A stretch of 20,280 nt of DNA from JAQUOA01 sp037443785 (GTDB lineage: Bacteria; Bacteroidota; Ignavibacteria; UBA10030; UBA8401). The notes beneath the pieces are model-generated. The model ran no database searches. It saw only the letters and a program-made list of their open reading frames with translations, and was not told the DNA's origin. Location of the stretch: NCBI GenBank assembly GCA_037443785.1, contig JBBINR010000049.1, forward strand, positions 1 to 20,280, in the 5' to 3' direction. Of the stretch, positions 1-7,752 are shown piece by piece. The translations under genes and the position numbers were made by a program. Position 1 is the stretch's first letter; every line of letters starts with the position of its first letter.

Positions 1-68
1 AACGCTGTTTGAGCAAAGCTCTGCTTCCAACTACTGAGTATATTGTATAACAACAGCCGGAGATACTC

Positions 69-1130
69 ATGCATAAATTATTTTTTCTTTCAATAGTAGC
101 CCTTCTTCTCTTTACCGGCACGGACTGCAAAGACAAACCGCCGGTTGTGCCACCGGAAAATAAGCCCGACACCACTTCGCATAATTTTACATTTACTACT
201 TACACATTCGGCGGCAACGCCGGCTCAAGTTACTTTAAGGATGTGGCGATAATTAACGACACCGACATTTGGGCGGTGGGACAAATTTATACTTCTCCCG
301 AAACAACTTACAACGCTGCGCATTGGAATGGAAAAGAATGGGAGTTGAAAAAAATCTCTGTCATTTATAATGGTAACAAAATAACTCCTAATCTTGAAGG
401 AATATTTACATTCTCTTCAACTGATATTTGGGTTTCATCCGGTGTTCCAGCACATTACGATGGAAATACTTGGACACAGTATCACCTATTTGATATGGGA
501 ATATTATCTCAAACCGATGGTGCAGTGAATAAGATTTGGGGAACAAGTTCCACCAATCTTTATATCGTAGGCAACGCAGGTACAATCGTTCATTACAACG
601 GCAGCACTTGGAGCAAGCAGGAAAGCGGCACGACCATAGACCTACGAGATGTGTGGGGAAGCGCCGATGGAAAGACAGTGTGGGCGTGCGGAGAAAGTAA
701 TAATGGTTTCGCTAGTATATTACTGAAGTATGAAAACAATCAATGGAAAACTATTTGGGAGCGTAACGGCCCAAATTCTATTGAACCATATGGTTATAAT
801 GTAGGAAGCGTATGGAGTAAAAAACAAGCAATTTATATCACTTCAAGCAACGGAGTTTTTCAGATAAAAGACACAATTTCACTAAAGATGAAAGATAATT
901 TTTCAGAATATTCTCGAAGTCTTCGAGGAAATGAGGAATACGATATGCTCACTTGTGGTGAAGGGGGAAGAATGTGGCATTACAATGGAGTTGATTGGAA
1001 AAAGCTACTCGAGAACTCTAATTATTTTTTAATGGGAGCAAATATAAAAAATAACATTGCCATTGCTGTCGGAACAGATTACGGGATTGGATTTGGTGCA
1101 GGATTGATATACGTAGGCCGGCGGAACTAA
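69..1130 (+). CDS. Exported beta-propeller-like repeat protein, probably a lipoprotein
   Basis: The protein has 353 residues. It begins with a hydrophobic signal segment (about residues 3-16) followed by Cys20 and a Pro-rich linker (residues 24-33), which resembles a lipoprotein N terminus. The residue before the Cys is Asp, so this is not a standard lipobox. The rest is a repeating pattern: a short hydrophobic strand ending in a Gly-rich turn (DIWAVG, DIWVSSG, NLYIVGNAG, TVWACGES, AIYITSSNG), followed by a His/Tyr-x-Gly-x-x-Trp motif (HWNGKEW, HYDGNTW, HYNGSTW, HYNGVDW, and a weaker KYENNQW). This suggests a beta-propeller of six or seven blades facing the periplasm or cell surface. From memory, relatives in Ignavibacteria are often labelled 'glucosyltransferase'. 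I see no transferase motif and treat that label as unreliable. A GGAGA Shine-Dalgarno sequence at 59-63 supports the ATG. Function unknown. Confidence 0.8.
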   Translation: MHKLFFLSIVALLLFTGTDCKDKPPVVPPENKPDTTSHNFTFTTYTFGGNAGSSYFKDVAIINDTDIWAVGQIYTSPETTYNAAHWNGKEWELKKISVIYNGNKITPNLEGIFTFSSTDIWVSSGVPAHYDGNTWTQYHLFDMGILSQTDGAVNKIWGTSSTNLYIVGNAGTIVHYNGSTWSKQESGTTIDLRDVWGSADGKTVWACGESNNGFASILLKYENNQWKTIWERNGPNSIEPYGYNVGSVWSKKQAIYITSSNGVFQIKDTISLKMKDNFSEYSRSLRGNEEYDMLTCGEGGRMWHYNGVDWKKLLENSNYFLMGANIKNNIAIAVGTDYGIGFGAGLIYVGRRN

Positions 1131-1202
1131 CAAACAAAAACAAGATGGAGGAGAGTTAAATTTCCATGTTAAAGTTGTAAGAAGCCGTTTTTACTTTTAC
1201 AC

Positions 1203-1233
1203 TTGAGTACATAACGATATTATTATACATTTG
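1203..1233 (+). promoter_or_regulatory. Bacteroidota-type promoter for cstA
   Basis: TTG at 1203-1205, a 20-base spacer, and TACATTTG at 1226-1233. This matches the Bacteroidota -33/-7 pattern (TTG and TAnnTTTG) exactly. Transcription would start near 1240, about 30 bases before the cstA ATG at 1270. No Shine-Dalgarno sequence precedes that ATG, which is common in this group. Confidence 0.6.
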
Positions 1234-1269
1234 GCTAATCGAATTTAGCCACAATTAAATATAAACGTT

Positions 1270-3123
1270 ATGAATGCCTTTCCGTTTCTGCTCGCTGCGT
1301 TATGCGTTATGGTGATCATGTATCGCTATTACAGCGCGTTCATTTCTGCTAAGATCATTGCCTTCGACGATTCACGAATTACACCGGCTCATCAATTTAA
1401 AGATGGACAAAATTATCATCCCACAAATAAATGGGTGTTGTTCGGTCATCACTTTGCCGCAATATCCGGAGCGGGTCCGCTTATTGGTCCCGTGCTCGCC
1501 GCGCAATTCGGATTTCTTCCCGGATTTTTATGGCTGCTCATCGGCGTTGTGATCAGCGGTGCGGTGCACGATTTTACTGTGCTTGCGCTTTCCATCAGAC
1601 GAAACGGAAAATCACTCGCAGAAATTGCGCGCAAGGAAGTCAGTCCGCTTGCCGGAACAATTGCATCGATTGCCATTCTCTTTATTATTGTCATCGCACT
1701 TGCGGGACTTGGTCTCGCCGTAACCAATGCGCTTCACGAAAGTTCATGGGGAACATTCACGATTGCAATGACGATTCCGTTAGCATTGTTCGTTGGCTGG
1801 TACATGAATAATTTTCGCAAAGGAAAAATTGCCGAAGCGAGTTACATCGGTGTCTTTGGTGTGTTGATGTGCGTGTTTCTCGGCGGCTACGTTCCCAATT
1901 CTTTTCTTGGCCCCTATTTTTCTCTTTCGCGTACCGCAATCATTAATTGGATGGCAGTGTACGGATTTCTCGCTTCCATTTTGCCGGTGTGGCTGCTTCT
2001 TGCTCCTCGAGATTATTTAAGTTCGTACATGAAAATCGGTACCGTTGCGGGACTTGTCATCGGTGTCTTTATTGTGATGCCCGATTTAAAAATGCCAATG
2101 GTAACAATGTTTGCGGGGGGCGGCGGTCCGATCATTCCCGGAAAATTATTTCCGTTTGTTTTTGTCACCATTGCATGCGGCGCAATCTCGGGATTCCATT
2201 CGCTCATTTCATCCGGCACAACGCCAAAGATGATCAACAAAGAATCTGACGCACGATTTATTGGTTACGGGGCAATGTTGATGGAAGGACTTGTGGGAAT
2301 TATCGCGCTCATCGCAGCGTGCTCGCTTCATCCTGCCGATTATTTTGCGATCAATGTTCCCCCGGCAAAATATGCGACACTGAATATGACGCCGGTAAAT
2401 CTTGAATTTTTAGCACGAGAAGTCGGTGAAGTGATTGCCGGAAGACCGGGCGGCGCAGTATCTCTTGCGGTCGGATTCGCACAAATATTTTCTGCAATTC
2501 CCGGTATGCGCGGATTGATGTCATACTGGTATCATTTCGCAATTATGTTCGAGGCGTTATTCATTCTTACCACGATTGATGCAGGAACACGGGTGGGAAG
2601 ATTTCTTATCCAGGAATTTCTTGGAAAATTATATAAACCGTTTGAGCGAACAGATTACTGGCCCGGTGCGATTATCGGAACTGCGGTCATTGTTATTTCG
2701 TGGGCGTACTTTATTCATACGGGAAATGTCAGCACCATCTGGCCGATGTTTGGTGTGGCAAATCAGTTGCTTGCTGTCGTCGCATTATCGGTTGTAACAT
2801 CGGCAATTATCAATGCGGGGAAACAAAAGTATGCATGGGTGTCCGCTGTTCCGCTGACATTCGTTGCAACAACAACGCTCACTGCGGGAGTTGAGAATAT
2901 TACCGATAATTTCTGGCCGTTGACGAACAATCCTGCAACAGCATCGCAAGGGTACGTCAATACAACATTGACACTGATTCTGATTGTCTGTGCCGTTATC
3001 ATTCTTTTTGATTCCGCTCGAAAATGGTATCGGGTTCTCGTGAAGAAAGAGTTCGTTATTGACGGGAAAATTGTTGATGGCAATGCGCCCGGTTTCGTTC
3101 CACCCGGTTATGGACTGGGATAG
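1270..3123 (+). CDS. cstA: Carbon starvation protein CstA (pyruvate/peptide transporter family)
   Basis: A 617-residue polytopic inner-membrane protein of the CstA family. Members import pyruvate (E. coli BtsT, CstA) and have been linked to peptide uptake under carbon limitation; proton symport is known for BtsT. The family signature is near the N terminus: FGHHFAAISGAGPLIGPVLA (about residues 58-77), then a Gly-Ala-Val-His-Asp-Phe segment and a SIRRNGKSLAEIARKE loop. Many hydrophobic helices follow. The length is shorter than E. coli CstA (about 700 residues), as in many non-enterobacterial forms. The C terminus ends in a charged, Gly/Pro-rich cytoplasmic tail. The gene has its own promoter at 1203-1233 and appears to be a single-gene unit, since the next gene starts 234 bases downstream after its own signals. 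The substrate cannot be told from sequence. Confidence 0.95.
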   Translation: MNAFPFLLAALCVMVIMYRYYSAFISAKIIAFDDSRITPAHQFKDGQNYHPTNKWVLFGHHFAAISGAGPLIGPVLAAQFGFLPGFLWLLIGVVISGAVHDFTVLALSIRRNGKSLAEIARKEVSPLAGTIASIAILFIIVIALAGLGLAVTNALHESSWGTFTIAMTIPLALFVGWYMNNFRKGKIAEASYIGVFGVLMCVFLGGYVPNSFLGPYFSLSRTAIINWMAVYGFLASILPVWLLLAPRDYLSSYMKIGTVAGLVIGVFIVMPDLKMPMVTMFAGGGGPIIPGKLFPFVFVTIACGAISGFHSLISSGTTPKMINKESDARFIGYGAMLMEGLVGIIALIAACSLHPADYFAINVPPAKYATLNMTPVNLEFLAREVGEVIAGRPGGAVSLAVGFAQIFSAIPGMRGLMSYWYHFAIMFEALFILTTIDAGTRVGRFLIQEFLGKLYKPFERTDYWPGAIIGTAVIVISWAYFIHTGNVSTIWPMFGVANQLLAVVALSVVTSAIINAGKQKYAWVSAVPLTFVATTTLTAGVENITDNFWPLTNNPATASQGYVNTTLTLILIVCAVIILFDSARKWYRVLVKKEFVIDGKIVDGNAPGFVPPGYGLG

Positions 3124-3160
3124 AGGTAAATGGTGGCTGGTCGTTTTTAAATAATAGCGC

Positions 3161-3222
3161 CGTCATGCTGACGAATGTCAGCATCTGTAGTATTTAGATG
3201 CCGAAACAAGTTCGGCATGACG
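3161..3222 (+). repeat. Paired palindromic intergenic element (REP/MITE-like)
   Basis: Two similar palindromic units lie head to head. The left unit (3161-3186) forms a perfect 8-bp hairpin, ATGCTGAC/GTCAGCAT with loop GAAT. The right unit (3196-3222) forms ATGCCGAA/TTCGGCAT with loop ACAAG. Each unit begins with CGTCATGC when read from the outside and ends in GCATCT towards the centre, so the whole 62 bases also make a large imperfect inverted repeat. This looks like a dispersed repeat. It has no T-run and is not a terminator. No second copy is in this window. Confidence 0.6.
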
Positions 3223-3256
3223 TAGATTCGAAATTGAATCGCTGCCAGAAAAATCA

Positions 3257-3287
3257 TTGTAAGGAGAAAAGATTTTTCGTATTTTTA
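3257..3287 (+). promoter_or_regulatory. Probable promoter for carB
   Basis: TTG at 3257-3259, a 20-base spacer, and TATTTTTA at 3280-3287. This fits the TTG-N20-TAnnTTTG pattern with one mismatch at the last base. Transcription would start near 3294, just upstream of the terminator-like hairpin at 3302-3335, placing that hairpin in the carB leader. Confidence 0.4.
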
Positions 3288-3301
3288 TAAAACCCAATTC
3301 T

Positions 3302-3340
3302 AAAACCTCCAGGGAAAAATCTCGCGGAGGTTTTTCTCTG
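3302..3340 (+). terminator. Terminator-like hairpin in the carB leader (possible attenuator)
   Basis: A 9-bp perfect stem, AAAACCTCC (3302-3310) with GGAGGTTTT (3326-3334), is followed by T-rich TTTTTCTCT. The loop can extend the stem with GGGA/TCTC around AAAA. It has the form of a Rho-independent terminator on the plus strand. It lies about 180 bases past the cstA stop but only 23 bases before the carB start, and downstream of the probable carB promoter. It could therefore be an attenuator rather than the cstA terminator. Confidence 0.6.
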
Positions 3341-3357
3341 TCATAAGGAAGTGTAGA

Positions 3358-6300
3358 GTGCCAAAACGTACCGACATTAAATCAATTCTTATCATCGGCA
3401 GCGGACCGATTATCATAGGTCAAGCATGCGAATTCGATTATTCCGGAACGCAAGCGTGCAAAGTTTTAAAGGAAGAAGGATATCGAGTAATTCTCATTAA
3501 CTCGAATCCGGCAACAATTATGACCGATCCGGAACTTGCCGACGCAACCTACATAGAACCAATTACTCCTGAATTTGTAGAACTGATTATCAAAAAAGAA
3601 CGGCCCGATGCAATTCTTCCAACCATGGGAGGACAAACGGCACTGAACACGGCAGTAGCGCTTGCAGAACGCGGTACGTTGAAAAAATATAATGTTGAAT
3701 TGATCGGTGCAAATCTTGAATCGATTAAGAAAGCAGAAGATCGCCAGCTCTTTAAAAAGGCAATGACCGAAGTCGGTCTTGAAATGCCCCGCGGCGGATT
3801 CGTGTACACAATCGATGAAGCAGTTAAAGTTGCAAATGGTATTGCAAAATTTCCGATCATCATTCGTCCCTCATTTACCATGGGAGGAACGGGCGGAGGA
3901 ATTGCGTACAACATTCAAGAGTTCAAGGAAATTGTTGAACATGGATTGATTCAAAGTCCGATTCACGAAGTGCTTGTTGAAGAATCTGTGCTTGGATGGA
4001 AAGAATACGAACTTGAAGTTATGCGCGACACGAAAGATAACGTCGTCATCATCTGCTCGATTGAAAATTTTGACCCGATGGGCGTGCACACCGGAGATTC
4101 GATTACCGTTGCACCGGCGCAAACGTTGACAGACAAAGAATATCAATACATGCGCGACGCTGCATTGAAGGTGATGCGCGCAATCGGTGTTGATACCGGC
4201 GGATCGAACGTGCAGTTTTCCATGAATCCTGAAAATGGAAAAATGTATGTGATCGAAATGAATCCCCGCGTGTCGCGGAGTTCGGCACTTGCGTCGAAAG
4301 CAACCGGATTTCCAATCGCAAAAATTGCTGCCAAACTTGCTGTCGGTTATACGCTTGATGAAATTCCGAACGACATCACGAAATTGACGCCGGCGTCATT
4401 CGAGCCGACGATCGATTATGTTGTTGTGAAAATTCCGCGCTGGGATTTTGAAAAATTCAAAGGTGTCGATGATTCACTCGGCGTGCAGATGAAATCTGTC
4501 GGCGAAGCAATGGCATTCGGCCGAACATTCAAAGAAGCACTCCAAAAAACACTCCGCTCGCTTGAACAAGGCCGAGCCGGACTCGGTGCTGATGGGAAAG
4601 ATCTTTTTGAAATTGATGCGCTTTCAAAGACAAAGAAAACTGAGTGGATCAAGAAAGTAAAAGAACAGCTTCGCAGACCGAAAGCGAACAATATTTTTTA
4701 TCTGCGATATGCATTTCAACTCGGATTATCAATTCAAGATGTTTTTGGATTAACCAAAGTTGATCCGTGGTTCTTGTTTAATCTGAAGCAAATTGTTGAC
4801 GAAGAAATTGAATTGAAGAAGAAATCGATTACGACAGTCACGAAAGAAGAAGTTTATAAAGCAAAGCGGTATGGATTTTCCGATAAACAGCTTTCAATTT
4901 TGTGGAAGAGTGACGAAGCAAGTGTTCGTGCAATGCGAAAAAATCTCGGCGTTATTCCGATTTACAAAACTGTCGACACCTGTGCCGCAGAATTTGAAGC
5001 GAAAACCCCGTATCACTATTCGTCATACGATCAGGAAAACGAAGCGAGACAATCCGATAAAAAGAAAGTCATTATTCTCGGCGGCGGTCCGAACCGTATT
5101 GGGCAGGGAATTGAATTTGACTATTGCTGTGTCCACGGCGTCATGTCTCTCCGCGAAGACGGCTATGAAGCGATCATGGTGAATTGCAATCCGGAAACCG
5201 TTTCAACCGATTACGATACGACGGACAAATTGTATTTTGAACCGCTCACGGTTGAAGATGTTTTGAATATTTGTGAATTCGAAAAGCCTGAAGGAATCAT
5301 CGTCAGTTTCGGCGGGCAGACTCCGTTGAAGATTGCGAAAGCACTCGAAGCAAACGGCGTGACGATTCTTGGCACGTCGACAGAAGGAATCGATCTCGCG
5401 GAAGACCGTGAACGATTCGGCGAATTGCTTCGAAAGCATAATATCGTTCATCCGAAATATGGAACGGCATACTCCGTTAAAGATGCACTGCTTGTTGCGG
5501 AAGAAATCGGTTATCCCGTGCTTGTTCGCCCATCGTATGTTCTCGGCGGACGTGCAATGCAAATTTGTTATACATCCGATTCTTTAAAAGAATACATGAA
5601 GCTTGCCGTCGATGTTTCTCCGGATAAGCCGATTCTTATCGACTGCTTCCTCGAAGATGCATTTGAATTTGATGTTGATGCTGTTGCCGATGGCGACGAC
5701 GTGCTCATTGGCGGTGTGATGGAGCACGTTGAAGAAGCAGGCATTCATTCGGGCGATAGTTCAAGTGTTATCCCGCCGTATATGTTGAAGGAAGATAAAC
5801 TTCAAGAGATCATCGCGACGACAAAAAAACTTGCCGCCATTCTTCATGTGAAGGGATTGATCAACGTTCAATATGCAATGAAGAACAATGTTGTGTATGT
5901 GCTGGAAGTAAACCCGCGTGCGTCGCGTACAGTTCCGTTTGTCAGCAAAGCGACCGGATTTGCTCTCGCAAAAGTGGCGGCAAAAGTAATGGTCGGGAAA
6001 AAATTGAAAGATCTCGGCGTGCTCGATTTTGATTTTAGAAAAGTGAAACACGTATCGATGAAAGAGTCCGTTTTTCCGTTCAATAAATTTCCGAAAGTAA
6101 AAATGTTTCTCGGCCCGGAAATGCGGTCAACGGGTGAAGTGATGGGAATTTCACAATCGTTTGGCGCCGCAGTTGCAAAGGCACAACTGGCGGCAGGCAA
6201 TCCACTTCCGAAAGAAGGAACAATTTTTGTCAGCGTAAACAACAACGACAAGACAATGGAAACCGTGAATATCGTCCGTGACTATGAAAAGCTCGGATTT

Positions 6301-6615
6301 AAAGTGATTGGAACCGAAGGAACGGCTAACTTCTTACAGTCGCACGGTATCAATGCGAAATCTGTTTTTAAAGTGAATGAAGGGCGTCCGAATATTGTTG
6401 ATGCGATCAAAAACGGCGAAGTGCAAATGGTCATCAATACTCCGCTTGGCGAGGAATCGCGCTACGATGAATATGCTATTGGCTGGGCGGCGATGCAGCA
6501 AAAGATTGCATTTATCACGACGTTATCAGCGGCAGGGACAGCCGTCAAAGGGATAGAACGGATAAAGCAGGGTGAGTTTCACGTTAAGAGCATTCAAGAG
6601 TTTCACAAAATATAA
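3358..6615 (+). CDS. carB: Carbamoyl-phosphate synthase, large subunit
   Basis: The protein has 1085 residues, normal for CarB (E. coli about 1073). With the glutaminase subunit CarA it makes carbamoyl phosphate from bicarbonate, ammonia and two ATP, for arginine and pyrimidine synthesis. Two homologous synthetase halves are visible. The first opens with SILIIGSGPIIIGQACEFDY (residues 9-28); the second opens near residue 568 with VIILGGGPNRIGQGIEFDY. Each carries an ATP-grasp domain with conserved RPS(F/Y) and EMNPRVSRSS or EVNPRASR segments. A MGS-like allosteric domain fills the C terminus from about residue 950. The start is GTG, supported by AAGGAA at 3345-3350, seven bases upstream. No carA lies in this window, so the small subunit must be encoded elsewhere. 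Regulation may involve the hairpin at 3302-3340. Confidence 0.97.
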   Translation: MPKRTDIKSILIIGSGPIIIGQACEFDYSGTQACKVLKEEGYRVILINSNPATIMTDPELADATYIEPITPEFVELIIKKERPDAILPTMGGQTALNTAVALAERGTLKKYNVELIGANLESIKKAEDRQLFKKAMTEVGLEMPRGGFVYTIDEAVKVANGIAKFPIIIRPSFTMGGTGGGIAYNIQEFKEIVEHGLIQSPIHEVLVEESVLGWKEYELEVMRDTKDNVVIICSIENFDPMGVHTGDSITVAPAQTLTDKEYQYMRDAALKVMRAIGVDTGGSNVQFSMNPENGKMYVIEMNPRVSRSSALASKATGFPIAKIAAKLAVGYTLDEIPNDITKLTPASFEPTIDYVVVKIPRWDFEKFKGVDDSLGVQMKSVGEAMAFGRTFKEALQKTLRSLEQGRAGLGADGKDLFEIDALSKTKKTEWIKKVKEQLRRPKANNIFYLRYAFQLGLSIQDVFGLTKVDPWFLFNLKQIVDEEIELKKKSITTVTKEEVYKAKRYGFSDKQLSILWKSDEASVRAMRKNLGVIPIYKTVDTCAAEFEAKTPYHYSSYDQENEARQSDKKKVIILGGGPNRIGQGIEFDYCCVHGVMSLREDGYEAIMVNCNPETVSTDYDTTDKLYFEPLTVEDVLNICEFEKPEGIIVSFGGQTPLKIAKALEANGVTILGTSTEGIDLAEDRERFGELLRKHNIVHPKYGTAYSVKDALLVAEEIGYPVLVRPSYVLGGRAMQICYTSDSLKEYMKLAVDVSPDKPILIDCFLEDAFEFDVDAVADGDDVLIGGVMEHVEEAGIHSGDSSSVIPPYMLKEDKLQEIIATTKKLAAILHVKGLINVQYAMKNNVVYVLEVNPRASRTVPFVSKATGFALAKVAAKVMVGKKLKDLGVLDFDFRKVKHVSMKESVFPFNKFPKVKMFLGPEMRSTGEVMGISQSFGAAVAKAQLAAGNPLPKEGTIFVSVNNNDKTMETVNIVRDYEKLGFKVIGTEGTANFLQSHGINAKSVFKVNEGRPNIVDAIKNGEVQMVINTPLGEESRYDEYAIGWAAMQQKIAFITTLSAAGTAVKGIERIKQGEFHVKSIQEFHKI

Positions 6616-6621
6616 ATGAAC

Positions 6622-6665
6622 TGCAGATTGGATTTCACGACACTTCCGTGAAGTCCAAGTCTGCA
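6622..6665 (+). repeat. Long near-perfect intergenic hairpin
   Basis: The left arm (6622-6639) pairs with the right arm (6647-6665) over 18 base pairs, with one G-T wobble and one bulged base around the 7-base loop ACACTTC. There is no T-run after it on either strand, so it is not a standard terminator. It fills most of the gap between carB and the thioesterase gene and ends seven bases before the next ATG, where a ribosome would bind. It may be a dispersed palindromic repeat or a translational control element. Confidence 0.55.
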
Positions 6666-6672
6666 AAAAATT

Positions 6673-7095
6673 ATGCCGCGCATAAAGCTTGACCTTCCGA
6701 AGACATTTCATTGTACCACTGAAATCCCAATCAGAATTACCGACATCAATTACGGCGGACATCTTGGCAATGATGCTGTGCTTTCTATCCTTCACGAAGC
6801 GCGCGTTCGATTCCTGATGGAGAAAGGATACACTGAATTTAACATTGAAGGTGCCGGAATTATTATGACTGATTCGGTGGTTATCTACAAATCAGAAGCT
6901 TTTTATGGCGAGTCGCTGCGCATCCAAATTGCCGTGAAAGATTTCTCTACGTATGGATGCGATGTCTACTATCTGATCCGCGAACGTGAAACAGGGAGAG
7001 ATGTTGTGCATGCAAAAACCGGCATTGCATTTTTTGATTATCAGGAACGGAAGCTTGTGCGTGTCCCGGAACAGTTCAAAAAATATTTTGCTTAA
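6673..7095 (+). CDS. Acyl-CoA thioesterase-like hotdog-fold protein (4HBT family)
   Basis: A 140-residue soluble protein, the typical size of a single hotdog domain. The segment RITDINYGGHLGNDAVLSIL (about residues 21-40) matches the 4HBT signature: an Asp followed by Asn/Gly/His and an aliphatic helix that packs in the hotdog fold. ARVRFL continues that helix. Relatives hydrolyse acyl-CoA or aromatic acyl-CoA thioesters. The substrate cannot be read from sequence. The next gene starts three bases after this stop, so the two are probably co-translated. There is no signal peptide, so the protein is cytoplasmic, unlike its two downstream neighbours. The ATG at 6673 has no clear Shine-Dalgarno sequence and sits directly after the hairpin at 6622-6665. 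Confidence 0.85.
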   Translation: MPRIKLDLPKTFHCTTEIPIRITDINYGGHLGNDAVLSILHEARVRFLMEKGYTEFNIEGAGIIMTDSVVIYKSEAFYGESLRIQIAVKDFSTYGCDVYYLIRERETGRDVVHAKTGIAFFDYQERKLVRVPEQFKKYFA

Positions 7096-7098
7096 TCG

Positions 7099-7752
7099 AT
7101 GAAGAAAATCATTCTTCATATTTTGATTTCCATTCCATTTTTCTTTTCAATCCATTGCGGTGTTACGCAGCCTGTTCATGTCATTCCAAAAGATGAAACA
7201 CGCCTTCAAGCCAGTTTCGGCGGCCCTATTATTCCTCTTGGTACTATCGCAATTCCTGTTCCATATTTAAATATGGGAGTGCAATATGGCTTTCAAGAAA
7301 ATGTGACACTTTTTGGGAATTTCCATACGACCGCTCTTCTTTTTAAAGATATCGGCGTTGATGGGGGATGTGCTGTTCGGTTGAATCATGAAGAAGGAAT
7401 GTACCCGGAAATTACGGCGAAGGGACAATTGTTTTTCTTCTGGGATGTTATGCGAAGCAACAACATTCGAGTCTTTCCGATGGGATCGATCATAGGAAGT
7501 TACTCAACGGGAGATCGTTCGTTAATCTATTTTGGCGCCGATAATCTTTTTCAAATTCATAAGGCAGATTATTTTTTTGCGCCATTGATCGGGTATCAAT
7601 TTGGATTAAACAGGAATATGACAATGCAATTTGAAACAAAATGGCTTGCGGCGAATAAAGATACACGCCACGGGGTGTTCGAAGGCGCAACTTCAATTGG
7701 AGGCAGGGGAAATTTTAGTTTCTATTTAGGAATGGAAATGACGCTGAAATGA
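7099..7752 (+). CDS. Hypothetical exported protein, possible outer-membrane beta-barrel or lipoprotein
   Basis: The protein has 217 residues. The N terminus has two lysines and a strongly hydrophobic stretch (residues 4-17) ending at Cys20, which suggests export. The residue before the Cys is His, so lipidation is uncertain. The rest is rich in alternating aromatic and hydrophobic strands with Gly turns (for example YLNMGVQYGFQENVTLFGNF and a final FSFYLGMEMTLK ending in strand-like residues), as in small outer-membrane barrels. I do not recognise a named family. The start is three bases after the thioesterase stop, and the last four bases overlap the next gene as ATGA, so the three genes form one tightly coupled unit. 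Confidence 0.75.
   Translation: MKKIILHILISIPFFFSIHCGVTQPVHVIPKDETRLQASFGGPIIPLGTIAIPVPYLNMGVQYGFQENVTLFGNFHTTALLFKDIGVDGGCAVRLNHEEGMYPEITAKGQLFFFWDVMRSNNIRVFPMGSIIGSYSTGDRSLIYFGADNLFQIHKADYFFAPLIGYQFGLNRNMTMQFETKWLAANKDTRHGVFEGATSIGGRGNFSFYLGMEMTLK

Noticed and set aside
2..50. Possible 3' end of an upstream gene (stops at 35-37 in one frame and 48-50 in another)
   Set aside because: Too short to choose a frame or recognise a family.
1144..1180. Tiny ORFs with a GGAGGAG sequence (MEES and a four-codon ORF) upstream of cstA
   Set aside because: They are too short to support and lie upstream of the expected transcript start at about 1240.
3549..6251. Long open frames on the minus strand inside carB
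   Set aside because: They are opposite-strand shadows of a complete, highly conserved CarB. The sequences look like antisense of common CarB codons.
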